DNA of 64,000 bases from Streptomyces coeruleorubidus (GTDB taxonomy: Bacteria; Actinomycetota; Actinomycetes; Streptomycetales; Streptomycetaceae): positions 2,356,001-2,420,000 of the forward strand of contig NZ_CP118527.1 of assembly GCF_028885415.1 (NCBI RefSeq), given 5' to 3'. A model generated the notes under the pieces. It worked only from the letters and a program-made list of their open reading frames with translations, had not been told where the DNA came from and did not search any database. A program made the position numbers and the translations under genes. How positions within the stretch are numbered: position 1 is the first letter of the stretch; each line of letters begins with the position of its first letter. This document shows, piece by piece, positions 18,459-26,804 of this stretch.

Positions 18459-19784
18459 TCAGTCCTGGTACGCCTTGGCCGCCGCGGCCTCCAGCTTCGC
18501 CGCGGTGCCCTTCGGGTCGGACGGGTCGCGCAGGAAGTCCTGGAGCAGCTTCCACTCGCCGGCGCCCTTGGTGCCGCCGAAGGCCGCCGGGGCCTGGTCG
18601 GACATGTCGAAGCGGACCGAGTCCCCGGCCTGGACGAGGGACTTGGCGGTGGCGCGGGTGACGTCGTCGCCGTAGGAGGCGAGGTCGAGCTTCTTGTTCG
18701 GGGAGAGGAAGCCGCCCGCCTCCGCCCACACGGCCGAGGCCTCGGGGGTCGCCAGGAACTCCAGGAGGGCCTGGGCGGCCTTCTGGTTCTTGCCGTCCTT
18801 GAGGACGACGGCCGCGTCACCGCCGCTGACGACCGGGGCCTCGCCACCGGCGACCGCCGGGAACGGGAAGAAGTTCGCGTCCTCGCCGACCTTCTTGCCG
18901 AACTGGTCCTTGGCGACACCGGCGACGAAGTCGCCCTCGTAGACCATGCCGGCCTCGGGCTCCGGCCCGAAGACCTTCTCCACCGAGCCGGGGAAGTCGG
19001 TGTTCAGGGCGCCCTTCTGGCCGCCGGCGATGAGCTGCTTGTCCTTGAAGAGCTTGCCGAGCGTGGTGAGGGCGTCGACGACCGACGCGTCGGTCCACTT
19101 CAGCTTGTGCGCGGCGAGGGCGTCGTACTTCTCGGGTCCGGCCTGGGAGAGGTAGACGTTCTCGAACCAGTCGGTGAGGGTCCAGCCGTCCTGCCCGGCG
19201 ACGGAGAACGCGGCGAGACCGGAGTCGGACACGGTCTGCCCGGCCTTCAGCATCTCGTCGTAGGTCTTCGGGGGCTTCACCCCGGCCTGGGCGAGGGCGT
19301 CGGGGCTGTACCAGACGGTCGACTTGTGGGCGGCCTTGAAGTACAGGCCGTAGAGCGTGCCGTCGACGCTGCCGTACTCCTTCCACACGGGGGCGTACCC
19401 GGCGTCCACGGCCTGCTCGGTCTTCTTCGACAGCGGCTTGAGCCAGCCCTTCTGCGCGAACTGCTTGAGCACGCCGACCTGCGGGACCATCACGACGTCG
19501 GGGGCGTTGCCGCCCTCGATCTTGCTGCCGACGACGGTGGAGACGTTGTCTCCGGTGGACACGAACTGCGTCTTGGCGCCGGTCTTCTCGGTGAAGGCGT
19601 CCAGCACCTTCTGGAAGTTCTTCTGCTCGGTGCCGGACCAGACACCGGCCACGGTGATCGACTGGCCGCTGAGCGCCTTGTCGCCGCCGCCGGCCGAGAC
19701 GGGGCCGCCGCCGCAGGCGGTCGCGCCGAGCGCCAGGACGAGGGCGGTGCAGCCGGTGAGCAGGGTGGTACGTCGTCGCATCAT
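18459..19784 (-). CDS. Sugar ABC transporter solute-binding lipoprotein
   Basis: This 441-residue lipoprotein has a signal peptide 'MMRRRTTLLTGCTALVLALG' ending in the lipobox 'GATACGGG' (Cys lipidated). The rest is a family-1 (MalE-like) binding protein: 'ITVAGVWSGTEQKNFQKVLD', 'GNAPDVVMVPQVGVLKQF', 'WTLTDWFENVYLS' and 'ALLEFLATPEASAVWAEAGG'. It is anchored outside the membrane and delivers sugar to the two permeases 6 bp downstream. ATG 19784 follows GAAGGGA; ATG 19781 is an equal alternative. The adjacent GH13 gene suggests an alpha-glucoside substrate. Confidence 0.92.
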   Translation of the reverse strand: MMRRRTTLLTGCTALVLALGATACGGGPVSAGGGDKALSGQSITVAGVWSGTEQKNFQKVLDAFTEKTGAKTQFVSTGDNVSTVVGSKIEGGNAPDVVMVPQVGVLKQFAQKGWLKPLSKKTEQAVDAGYAPVWKEYGSVDGTLYGLYFKAAHKSTVWYSPDALAQAGVKPPKTYDEMLKAGQTVSDSGLAAFSVAGQDGWTLTDWFENVYLSQAGPEKYDALAAHKLKWTDASVVDALTTLGKLFKDKQLIAGGQKGALNTDFPGSVEKVFGPEPEAGMVYEGDFVAGVAKDQFGKKVGEDANFFPFPAVAGGEAPVVSGGDAAVVLKDGKNQKAAQALLEFLATPEASAVWAEAGGFLSPNKKLDLASYGDDVTRATAKSLVQAGDSVRFDMSDQAPAAFGGTKGAGEWKLLQDFLRDPSDPKGTAAKLEAAAAKAYQD

Positions 19785-19834
19785 CGTTGATGTCCCTTCG
19801 GGGAATTGACTTGCGGGGTTGACTTGCGGGGCGG

Positions 19835-21454
19835 TCAGGAACGGATCCACCAGGCGGCCGTCGAACCGGAGAGCACTCCGGGCGCGCAGGGGCCGCTGGC
19901 GAGCAGGGGGGTGCCGGAGACCGGCGCGGGTGTGGGCGCGGTACCGAAGTTGACGGCGCACACCAGGTCGTCACCGCGGGTGAAGGCCAGGACGCCGGGC
20001 TGGGAGTCCAGCCAGCGCAGCGTGCCTTCGCCCAACTGGGGCAGGGCAGCGCGCAGTTGGAGGCCGTCGCGGTACAGGTGCCAGAAGGAGCGGGTGTCGG
20101 CGAGGGCCCGGTCGGTGGCGTACTCGGCGAAGTACTCCGGCTGCGGCAGCCACGGCTTGGCGCTCTCCACACCCGGGGTGAAGCCGAACGGCGAGGCCTG
20201 CCCCGACCAGGGCAGCGGCACCCGGCAGCCGTCGCGGATCCGGGCCCGGCTGCCGGTACGGCGGAAGATCGGGTCGGTGAGCACGTCGTCGGGCAGGTCC
20301 ACGACCTCGGGCAGGCCGAGCTCCTCGCCCTGGTAGATGTACGCGGCTCCGGGCAGCGCCAGCATCAGCAGCGCGGCGGCACGGGCACGGGCGGCGCCGA
20401 GGCCGCTGCCGTGGGGGGTGGGCTCGCCGTAGCGGGTGACGGTGCGGACCTGGTCGTGGTTGTTGAGGACCCAGGTGACGGTCGAGCCGGTGCCGGCGAT
20501 GTCCTGCATGGCCTCGGAGATGACCTTCTGGAAGGCGTCCGGGTCCCAGGGGGCGCTGAGCAGGTCGAAGAAGAAGGCCTGGTGCAGTTCGTCGGGGCGG
20601 ACGTACTGGGCGTGCTCGCGTGCGGTCGGGACGGAGACCTCGCCGACGAGCAGGCGTTCGCAGCCGTCGCGCTCGGTGTACTCCTCGCATATGGAGCGCC
20701 AGCGCCGCCACACCTCGTGCACCTCGGGCTGGTTCCAGGCGAGCGGGTTGACCGAGTCACGGGTGCGGGCGTCGGCCTCCGGGTCGTCGGAGTCGGGCAG
20801 CTCCGGGTGCTTGAAGAGGCCGGCGGCGACGTCGATGCGGAAGCCGTCGATGCCCCGGTCCAGCCAGAAGCGGAGGACGCGGTCGAACTCGGCGGCGATC
20901 TCGGGGTTGCGCCAGTTCCAGTCGGGCTGCTCGGGCGCGAACATGTGCAGGTACCACTGGCCGGGCCGGCCGTCGGCCTCGGTCGCCCGGCTCCAGGCGG
21001 GGCCGCCGAACATGGAGTGCCAGTTGTTGGGCGGCTCGGCGCCGTCCGGGCCGCGGCCGTCGGCGAAGTGGAAGCGGGCGCGGGCCGCGCTGCCGGGCGG
21101 GGCCGCGAGCGCCTCACGGAACCAGGGGTGCTCGCTGGAGCAGTGGTTCGGGACGATGTCGAGCAGCACCTTGATGCCGAGCCGCCGCGCGGCGCCCACC
21201 AGCAGGTCGCACTCGGCGAGGTCACCGAAGAGCGGGTCGACGTCGCAGTAGTCGGCCACGTCGTAGCCGTGGTCGTGCTGCGGCGAGGGATAGAAGGGGC
21301 TCAGCCAGATCCCGTCGACGCCGAGCTTCTTCAGGTAGGGCAGTCCGGCCCGGACGCCGGCGAGATCGCCGATGCCGTCGCCGGTGCTGTCCAGGAAGCT
21401 GCGGACGTACACCTGATAGATCACTGCGTCACGCCACCAGTGGTGCCTGTTCAA
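19835..21454 (-). CDS. GH13 alpha-glucosidase (oligo-1,6-glucosidase-like)
   Basis: This ~539-residue cytosolic glycoside hydrolase of family 13 would split imported alpha-glucosides. The four GH13 regions are present: 'LLDIVPNHCS' (I), 'GFRIDVAAGL' with the nucleophile Asp (II), 'LLVGEVSV' with the acid/base Glu (III) and 'VLNNHDQVRT' (IV). The N-terminus 'NRHHWWRDAVIYQVYVRSF' is typical. I use the TTG at 21454, since a consensus-like promoter (21496-21526) would start the mRNA near 21489, downstream of the in-frame ATG at 21493. It leads the importer genes and lies 50 bp upstream of the binding-protein start. Confidence 0.9.
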   Translation of the reverse strand: MNRHHWWRDAVIYQVYVRSFLDSTGDGIGDLAGVRAGLPYLKKLGVDGIWLSPFYPSPQHDHGYDVADYCDVDPLFGDLAECDLLVGAARRLGIKVLLDIVPNHCSSEHPWFREALAAPPGSAARARFHFADGRGPDGAEPPNNWHSMFGGPAWSRATEADGRPGQWYLHMFAPEQPDWNWRNPEIAAEFDRVLRFWLDRGIDGFRIDVAAGLFKHPELPDSDDPEADARTRDSVNPLAWNQPEVHEVWRRWRSICEEYTERDGCERLLVGEVSVPTAREHAQYVRPDELHQAFFFDLLSAPWDPDAFQKVISEAMQDIAGTGSTVTWVLNNHDQVRTVTRYGEPTPHGSGLGAARARAAALLMLALPGAAYIYQGEELGLPEVVDLPDDVLTDPIFRRTGSRARIRDGCRVPLPWSGQASPFGFTPGVESAKPWLPQPEYFAEYATDRALADTRSFWHLYRDGLQLRAALPQLGEGTLRWLDSQPGVLAFTRGDDLVCAVNFGTAPTPAPVSGTPLLASGPCAPGVLSGSTAAWWIRS

Positions 21455-21495
21455 CCCATCGACCTGTCTCTGAGGAGGGCAGCGGTTATGCATGC

Positions 21496-21526
21496 ATGTT
21501 AAGTAGGCGTGTCGAGAGGGTGTCAA
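21496..21526 (-). promoter_or_regulatory. Promoter of the glucosidase-importer operon
   Basis: On the minus strand a perfect -35 TTGACA (21526-21521) is followed after 19 bp by TAACAT (21501-21496). An alternative -10, TACTTA, sits at 15 bp spacing. Start near 21489 gives a leader of about 35 nt to the TTG at 21454. The palindromic operator at 21610 lies some 85 bp further upstream. Confidence 0.5.
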
Positions 21527-21609
21527 TGAAAAGGCAGAAGCTACCGAGGAGTTGATGTGGTGCAATTCGGCACCTATCGGACATATCTCAGTCGAATGAG
21601 ACGTCCGCG

Positions 21610-21624
21610 TTACCTAACAGGTAA
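21610..21624. promoter_or_regulatory. Palindromic operator, copy 1 (TTACCTAACAGGTAA)
   Basis: This perfect 15-bp inverted repeat with a 3-bp centre lies between the upstream binding-protein gene and the GH13 gene. Its inner 13 bp, TACCTAACAGGTA, recurs in reverse orientation at 22962-22974 next to the PadR gene. A 13-bp identity between two nearby intergenic palindromes is strong evidence for one shared regulator. Confidence 0.7.
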
Positions 21625-21633
21625 GTAGAAGCG

Positions 21634-22905
21634 TTATCGGCGCGAGATGACGGCGAGCTCCCGCGCCAGGCGGCGTACCGCCGCCGTGGGCGTCTCGTGC
21701 CCGGCCATCGCGTCGTGCACGACCGCCTGCACCACCAGACTGACCTGGTCGTACCGCGGGCTCTTGGGGCGCGGCTCGGCCGTGCGCACGCTCTCGCGCA
21801 GGGTCGGCAGGTACGGGAACCTGCGGATGAGCGCGGGATCCTCGTAGAGATCGGCCCGGACGGGCGGCAGCGCGCCGCGCGTGAGGACCTGGCGCTGGAC
21901 GCGCTCGCTGGTGAGGTAGGCGATCAGGCGGGCGGCCGAGTCGGGGTGCCGCGCGTGCGCGCTGACGGCCAGGTTGGAGCCGCCCAGGACACTCGTCCCC
22001 GGCCCGTCCGGTCCCGGCAGGGGTACGGCGCCGACCTTCCCGGCGACCTCCGAGCCCGGGGCGGAGGCGCCGACGTAGGCGTACGGCCAGTTCCGCAGGA
22101 AGAGCAGCCGGCCGTCCTGGAAGGCCTGCTTGGACTCCTCCTCCTTGTACGTCAGCGCTTCCTTCGGGATCCAGCCCTCGCGCACCCCGCGCGCCAGGAA
22201 GCCGATGCCCTCGCGGGCCGCCGCCGAGTCGACGGTGACGCGCTCGCCCTCGTCGCCGAGGATCGAGCCGCCCGCCGAGTAGACGGCCTCGGCCGCGTTG
22301 ACGGTGAGGCCCTCGTACGGCAGGAACTGTCCGGCGTAGCCGTCGAGGCCGTACTTCGGGGCGATGGTCTTCGCGTACCGCTCCAGCTCCGCCCAGGTGC
22401 GCGGCGGCTCCACGCCCTCCTTCGCGAGGACGTCCTTGCGGTAGAGGAGCAGGCCGGCGTTGGTGACGTACGGGACGGCGTAGAGCTGTCCGTCGTAGGT
22501 CGCCGTGTCCACGACCGGCGGGAGGAAGGTCTTCATGGGGAAGCGGTCGCGGGGCAGCGGCCGGATCCAGCCCGCCGCGGCGAACTCCGAGGTCCAGTTG
22601 ACGTCGATGTTGAGCACGTCGAACCGGCTGCGGTCGCCGTCGCGCAGGTCGGTGGCCATCTGGGCCCGGGTCTCGTCGGCGGAGTCCGGCAGCTCGACGA
22701 GGGTCACTTTTTCGCCGGGGTGGGTGCGGTTCCAGCCCTCCAGCAGAGGGCCGAGGTAGCCGGTAAGGTCCCCGGCGGTGGCGAGGGTGAGCGGTCCGCG
22801 GCCGCCGTCGGCAGGCTCGCCCGCCTGCGCTCCGGCGGCAACGTAACCGGTCAGGACCACGACGAGAACGAGAAGGCCCCTACCCGCGGCATGGATCCAC
22901 CGCAT
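21634..22905 (-). CDS. Extracellular solute-binding protein (family 1, MalE/trehalose-like)
   Basis: This 423-residue secreted binding protein begins 'MRWIHAAGRGLLVLVVVLTG', a Sec-type signal, but the region 'AAGAQAGEP' has no lipobox cysteine, so it may be released or anchored otherwise. Family-1 features are 'LTLATAGDLTGYLGPLLEGW', 'FDVLNIDVNWTSEFAAAGWI', 'YAVPYVTNAGLLLYRKDVL', 'GRLLFLRNWPYAYVGAS' and 'VLGGSNLAVSAHARHPDSA'. ATG 22905 has a strong GGAGGAA site. No permease directly follows; it precedes the GH13-importer operon by 179 bp and faces the PadR gene across a shared operator. It may use those permeases or a distant partner. Confidence 0.85.
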   Translation of the reverse strand: MRWIHAAGRGLLVLVVVLTGYVAAGAQAGEPADGGRGPLTLATAGDLTGYLGPLLEGWNRTHPGEKVTLVELPDSADETRAQMATDLRDGDRSRFDVLNIDVNWTSEFAAAGWIRPLPRDRFPMKTFLPPVVDTATYDGQLYAVPYVTNAGLLLYRKDVLAKEGVEPPRTWAELERYAKTIAPKYGLDGYAGQFLPYEGLTVNAAEAVYSAGGSILGDEGERVTVDSAAAREGIGFLARGVREGWIPKEALTYKEEESKQAFQDGRLLFLRNWPYAYVGASAPGSEVAGKVGAVPLPGPDGPGTSVLGGSNLAVSAHARHPDSAARLIAYLTSERVQRQVLTRGALPPVRADLYEDPALIRRFPYLPTLRESVRTAEPRPKSPRYDQVSLVVQAVVHDAMAGHETPTAAVRRLARELAVISRR

Positions 22906-22960
22906 AGGTTCCTCCCTGTACACCGGCGACGGGCACCTTCGCCCGGAACAGAGGCCATGT

Positions 22961-22975
22961 ATACCTGTTAGGTAT
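22961..22975. promoter_or_regulatory. Palindromic operator, copy 2 (ATACCTGTTAGGTAT)
   Basis: This perfect 15-bp inverted repeat lies 55 bp upstream of the minus-strand binding-protein start and 51 bp upstream of padR. On the minus strand it merges with TATACAT, a possible -10 element, so a bound repressor could block that gene. It probably also controls padR. Confidence 0.75.
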
Positions 22976-23026
22976 GGGCGATACTAGGGCCTGGAGCACA
23001 TTGGACCGGACAGGAGGACTGCACGC

Positions 23027-23542
23027 GTGCGCCTGCCCCTCCTGGCCCTCCTCGCCCGCGGACCCGCCCACGGCTACGAGCTCAAGCAGGACCTTGAGCA
23101 ACTGCTGGGCTCCGCGTACCCTCAGCCGAACGTCGGCCAGATCTATGTGACCCTCGGCCGCCTCGAGAAGTCGGGACTGATCGAGGGCGAGGACGTGGCG
23201 CAGTCCAGCCGGCCCAACAAAAAGGTCTACCACCTCACCGACGCCGGGCGGGAGGCGCTGCGCGCCTGGTTCGAGGAGCCCGAGGACGAGCCGCGGGTGC
23301 GGGACGAGTTCTTCATGAAGCTGGCGCTCGCTCCGCAGAGCGGTCTCGCCGACCAGATATCCCTGATCAACCAGCAGCGGCGCCAGTACCTGAACACCAT
23401 GCGGCAGCTGTCGAAGCTGGCCGCCGCCGAAGACCGCGACAACCGCATCGCCCACCTGCTGATCGAGGGCGCGATGCTGCACCTGCAAGCCGATCTCGAC
23501 TGGCTGGAACGGTGCCAGGAAGAGCTGGAGGAGCTGGAGTGA
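23027..23542 (+). CDS. PadR family transcriptional regulator
   Basis: This 171-residue protein has the PadR N-terminal winged helix ('LLALLARGPAHGYELKQDLE', 'GQIYVTLGRLEKSGLIEG', 'KVYHLTDAGREALRAWFE') and a C-terminal helical dimerisation region rich in Gln/Glu/Leu. It starts at GTG 23027 with CAGGAGG upstream. Its stop overlaps the ABC ATPase GTG (GTGA), so it forms one operon with the FtsX-type exporter, a common PadR-exporter pairing. The palindrome 51 bp upstream, repeated before the glucosidase operon, is the likely binding site. The inducer is unknown. Confidence 0.93.
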   Translation: MRLPLLALLARGPAHGYELKQDLEQLLGSAYPQPNVGQIYVTLGRLEKSGLIEGEDVAQSSRPNKKVYHLTDAGREALRAWFEEPEDEPRVRDEFFMKLALAPQSGLADQISLINQQRRQYLNTMRQLSKLAAAEDRDNRIAHLLIEGAMLHLQADLDWLERCQEELEELE

Positions 23543-24294
23543 GCGACGACCGTCCCGCTCCTGTGCTGCGCGCCGAGGGGCTGGTGAAGACGCACCACGG
23601 CGAGGGCGCGCCCGCCCATGCCGTGCGCGGGGTCGACCTGTGCGTACGGCCCGGCGAGTTCGTGGCGATCACCGGCCCGTCCGGCGCCGGGAAGTCGACG
23701 CTGCTGCATCTGCTCGGCGGCCTCCAGCGGCCGGACGCGGGCAGGATCTGGCTCGACGGCGAGTCCACCGACACCTACAGCGAGGCCCGCTGGGCGGTGG
23801 AGCGCCGCAAGCGCATCGGGATCGTCTTCCAGTTCTTCAACCTGGTGTCCAACCTGTCCGTCGCCGACAACGTGGAGCTGCCCGCCCTGCTCGCCGGGAC
23901 CTCGCCGAAGCGGGCCCGGGCCGAGCGGGAGCAGCTGCTGGCCGAGCTGGGCCTTGTGGGCAAGGAGCGCAGCATGCCGGGCGAGCTGTCCGGCGGCGAG
24001 CAGCAGCGGGTCGCCCTGGCCCGGGCCCTGGTCAACCATCCCCCGCTGCTGCTGGCCGACGAACCCGCCGGCAGCCTCGACAGCAAGGGCACCCGCGAGG
24101 TGATGCGGCTGTTGACCCGCTTCCACCAGCGCGGCCAGACGATCCTGCTGGTCACCCATGACGCCCGGCTGGCGAGCGCCGCGGACCGGGTGATCAGCTT
24201 CTTCGACGGCCGGATCGCCGACGACGCGGAACTCGACGGCGGCACACCGCCGCGCCGGGCCGGCATATCCGGTGTGCTGGAACTCAGGGACTGA
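23539..24294 (+). CDS. MacB/LolD-type ABC exporter ATP-binding protein
   Basis: This 251-residue ATPase has Walker A 'ITGPSGAGKSTLLHLLGGLQ' near residue 50, a Q-loop at 'IGIVFQFFNLVSNLSVADNV', the signature 'LSGGEQQRVALARALVN' and Walker B 'LLLADEPAGSLDSKG', the version seen with FtsX/MacB permeases. It follows padR with a 4-bp overlap, and the partner permease lies 84 bp downstream. Such pairs often export or sense peptides and antibiotics, or move lipoproteins. The substrate here is unknown. Confidence 0.93.
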   Translation: MSDDRPAPVLRAEGLVKTHHGEGAPAHAVRGVDLCVRPGEFVAITGPSGAGKSTLLHLLGGLQRPDAGRIWLDGESTDTYSEARWAVERRKRIGIVFQFFNLVSNLSVADNVELPALLAGTSPKRARAEREQLLAELGLVGKERSMPGELSGGEQQRVALARALVNHPPLLLADEPAGSLDSKGTREVMRLLTRFHQRGQTILLVTHDARLASAADRVISFFDGRIADDAELDGGTPPRRAGISGVLELRD

Positions 24295-24298
24295 CATG

Positions 24299-24364
24299 CG
24301 GGTGTACGACGACTGCGCCCTGCGCGGAAGCCGGGTTCACGACCGCTGCGCCCGCCGCGGGCCG
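24299..24364. repeat. 33-bp imperfect tandem duplication between ATPase and permease genes
   Basis: Two adjacent 33-bp units (24299-24331 and 24332-24364) share roughly three quarters of their bases. They lie within a 25-codon frame from ATG 24296 to TGA 24373, whose product repeats 'VYDDCALRGSR' as 'VHDRCARRGPR'. The frame ends 5 bp before the permease GTG and could couple translation. Whether it is translated is unknown. Confidence 0.45.
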
Positions 24365-24378
24365 AGGGGCTGAGGCCC

Positions 24379-26784
24379 GTGCGAGCCACCCTGCGCTGGG
24401 CACACTCCGATCTGCGCACGCACCGCGGCGAGGCGCTGTTCCTCGTCCTCGCCACCGCGGGCATCGTCGCCTCCCTGCTGCTGGCCACGGCCCTGTTCGG
24501 GTACGCCACCAACCCCTGGCAGCGCGTGTTCACGCAGTCGCACGGCGCGCACGTGTGGCTGCACACCGACACCGGGGCCGACACCGGGAAGCTGGCCGGG
24601 CTGGACGGTGTCGACTCCGTCGCCGGCCCGTACCCCACCGCCGCCACCACCGTCGTCTCGCGCGGCAGCCGCGCCGCCGTCGAGCTGCGCGGCACTGAGC
24701 AACGGCCGTCCGTCGGCCGCCCGCCGGTCGTCTCCGGCCACTGGCTGGACCCCGCGACCCCCGACGGTGTGGTCCTGGAGAGCCGCCTCGCCCGCGCGCT
24801 GCTGGCCGAGCCCGGCGACACCCTCACCGTGCCCGGCACCGCCCGCGAACTGACCGTCGTGGGCCTCGCCGACAGCGCCGAGCCGCGCTACCGGCCCGGT
24901 GAGCAGCCGGGCCTGGTGTGGGCGCTGCCGTCGGCCGTGCCGGATCCCGGCGGCCAGGTGATCGGGCTGCGGCTGACCGATCCCGGCGACACGTCCTACG
25001 TCGTCCAGCGTGCCGTGACCGCCCTGGGCGCCGGGGCGATCGGGGAGGTGTCCACCTGGCAGCAGGCCCGGGCCGAGGCCCAGGGCGACAACCGGCTCCT
25101 CGGCCAGGTGCTGGGCCTGTTCGGGCTGGGCGCACTGGTCGCCGCCGGACTCGCCGTGCACGGGGCGATCGGCACCCGCATCCGCGGCCACCTGCGGGAC
25201 CTCTCCGTGCTGAAGGCGATCGGCTTCACCCCTGGCCAGGTGGTCCGCGTCTTCCTGCTCCAGCACCTCGCCTACGCCCTGCTGGGTGCCCTGGCCGCCG
25301 CCGCGCTGGCCGAGGCCCTGGGCAGCCGGATCCCGGGGCGGCTCGGGGACGCGGTGGGCGTGTGGCAGGGGCTGCCCGGACACACCGTGGCGCTGTTCGT
25401 GATCCCGGTGGGCGCGGTGCTGTTCATCGGCGCGACCACCGGGCTGGCCGCCTGGCGGGCGGGACGCGTGCCGCCGGTGCCGGTGCAGCGGCCCGCGGCG
25501 GCCCTCGGCGGGCGGTTGTCCGGGGTGACGGGCCGGGCTCTCGGACCGCGGCCCGCGACGGCTCCGCCCGGTGGGCGGCCGGCCGGCGGACTGCGCCGCG
25601 TCCTCGGGCTGCGGCCCGCCGCTCCCCGGACCGGACAGCTCTCCGACCTGGCACGCCGCGCCCTCGGGGCGCGGATCCCGCCCGCCCTGGTGCTGGGCTG
25701 GCACAAGGCGTTCAGCCGCCGCCCCCGGTCCCTCGCCACCGTCGCCCGCCTCACGCTGCCGCTGCTGCTGATCGTCGTGGCGATGAGCGCGTGGACCACC
25801 ATCGACCGTTTCCACAGCACGCCCGAGCAGATCGGCCTGCCGACCGCCCTCAGCGTCCGTGCCGACGCCGGCCTGAACGAGCGGCAGACCCGAGCTCTCC
25901 TGGAACGCGACCCGGAAGTGGCCGCCGCCTACCCCGGTGTGGAGACGGCCGCCCTGGTCCCGGGCCAGACGGCGACCATCGCCCTGCGCGGACTCGGCAC
26001 CGACCAGGACCCCTATCCCTACACCCTCGCCGAGGGGCGCCCCGCCCGCGGCGCCGACGAGGCCGTGGCCGGGCAGGGACTGCTCGACCTGCTGGACGTG
26101 CGCGTCGGCGACTGGGTACGGATGACCGTCGGCGACCAGCCGCAGATCCTGCACATCGTGGGCCGCAGCATCGAGCCGGAGAACGCCGGCCGGGTCATCT
26201 CCACGTCCCTCGACACCCTCCGCGCGAACGACCCCGGCCTGCGCCCGACCCTCTACGAGCTGCGCCTGGACCCCGGTGCCGACCCGCGGGAGGTCGCCGA
26301 CCGGCTGGCCACGGCCGGGCGCGGACACCTGGACGTGCACACCGTGACCAACCCCGCCGACGGGCTCTCTCCGCTGCGCGCGGTCGTCGCCGGGCTGATC
26401 GCCGTCCTCGCCCTCATCGGGCTCATCGAGCTGCTGACCGCGATCGGCGGCACCGTCCGCGAGAGCGAACGGGACCTGCTCGCGCTGAAGGCCATCGGCC
26501 TGTCCCCCCGGCAGATCACGGCCATCACCGTCACGGCCACCGGCTGTACGGCACTGGCGGCCGTGCTCGCCGCCACCGCCCTGGGCCTGCCGCTTGCCCA
26601 CTGGCTGATCGACGCCCAGGGCAGGTCGAGCGGCATCGGCGCCGGGATCGCCCGGGGCCCGTCCGCCTCGCTGATGCTGCTGCTCGGGACGGCGGCGGTC
26701 CTCTGCGCGGCCGCACTGGCCGCCGTGCCCGCGGCCCGCGCGGCCCGCCGCCGACTCGCGGACACCCTGAGCGCGGTCGCCTGA
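24379..26784 (+). CDS. FtsX-type ABC exporter permease
   Basis: This 801-residue permease has an N-terminal helix ('LFLVLATAGIVASLLLATAL'), a long MacB-PCD-like extracytoplasmic part, a three-helix FtsX domain around residues 235-360 ('LKAIGFTPGQVVRVFLLQHL'), a second signal-anchor near 450-470, another extracytoplasmic domain and a final FtsX domain ('LKAIGLSPRQITAITVTATG'). The duplicated FtsX architecture is that of full-length exporter permeases. An Arg/Pro/Gly-rich cytosolic linker lies at about 370-440. GTG 24379 is used. It forms a transporter with the preceding ATPase under PadR control. Confidence 0.9.
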   Translation: MRATLRWAHSDLRTHRGEALFLVLATAGIVASLLLATALFGYATNPWQRVFTQSHGAHVWLHTDTGADTGKLAGLDGVDSVAGPYPTAATTVVSRGSRAAVELRGTEQRPSVGRPPVVSGHWLDPATPDGVVLESRLARALLAEPGDTLTVPGTARELTVVGLADSAEPRYRPGEQPGLVWALPSAVPDPGGQVIGLRLTDPGDTSYVVQRAVTALGAGAIGEVSTWQQARAEAQGDNRLLGQVLGLFGLGALVAAGLAVHGAIGTRIRGHLRDLSVLKAIGFTPGQVVRVFLLQHLAYALLGALAAAALAEALGSRIPGRLGDAVGVWQGLPGHTVALFVIPVGAVLFIGATTGLAAWRAGRVPPVPVQRPAAALGGRLSGVTGRALGPRPATAPPGGRPAGGLRRVLGLRPAAPRTGQLSDLARRALGARIPPALVLGWHKAFSRRPRSLATVARLTLPLLLIVVAMSAWTTIDRFHSTPEQIGLPTALSVRADAGLNERQTRALLERDPEVAAAYPGVETAALVPGQTATIALRGLGTDQDPYPYTLAEGRPARGADEAVAGQGLLDLLDVRVGDWVRMTVGDQPQILHIVGRSIEPENAGRVISTSLDTLRANDPGLRPTLYELRLDPGADPREVADRLATAGRGHLDVHTVTNPADGLSPLRAVVAGLIAVLALIGLIELLTAIGGTVRESERDLLALKAIGLSPRQITAITVTATGCTALAAVLAATALGLPLAHWLIDAQGRSSGIGAGIARGPSASLMLLLGTAAVLCAAALAAVPAARAARRRLADTLSAVA

Positions 26785-26804
26785 CGTCCGACCGCTCCGG
26801 GCAG

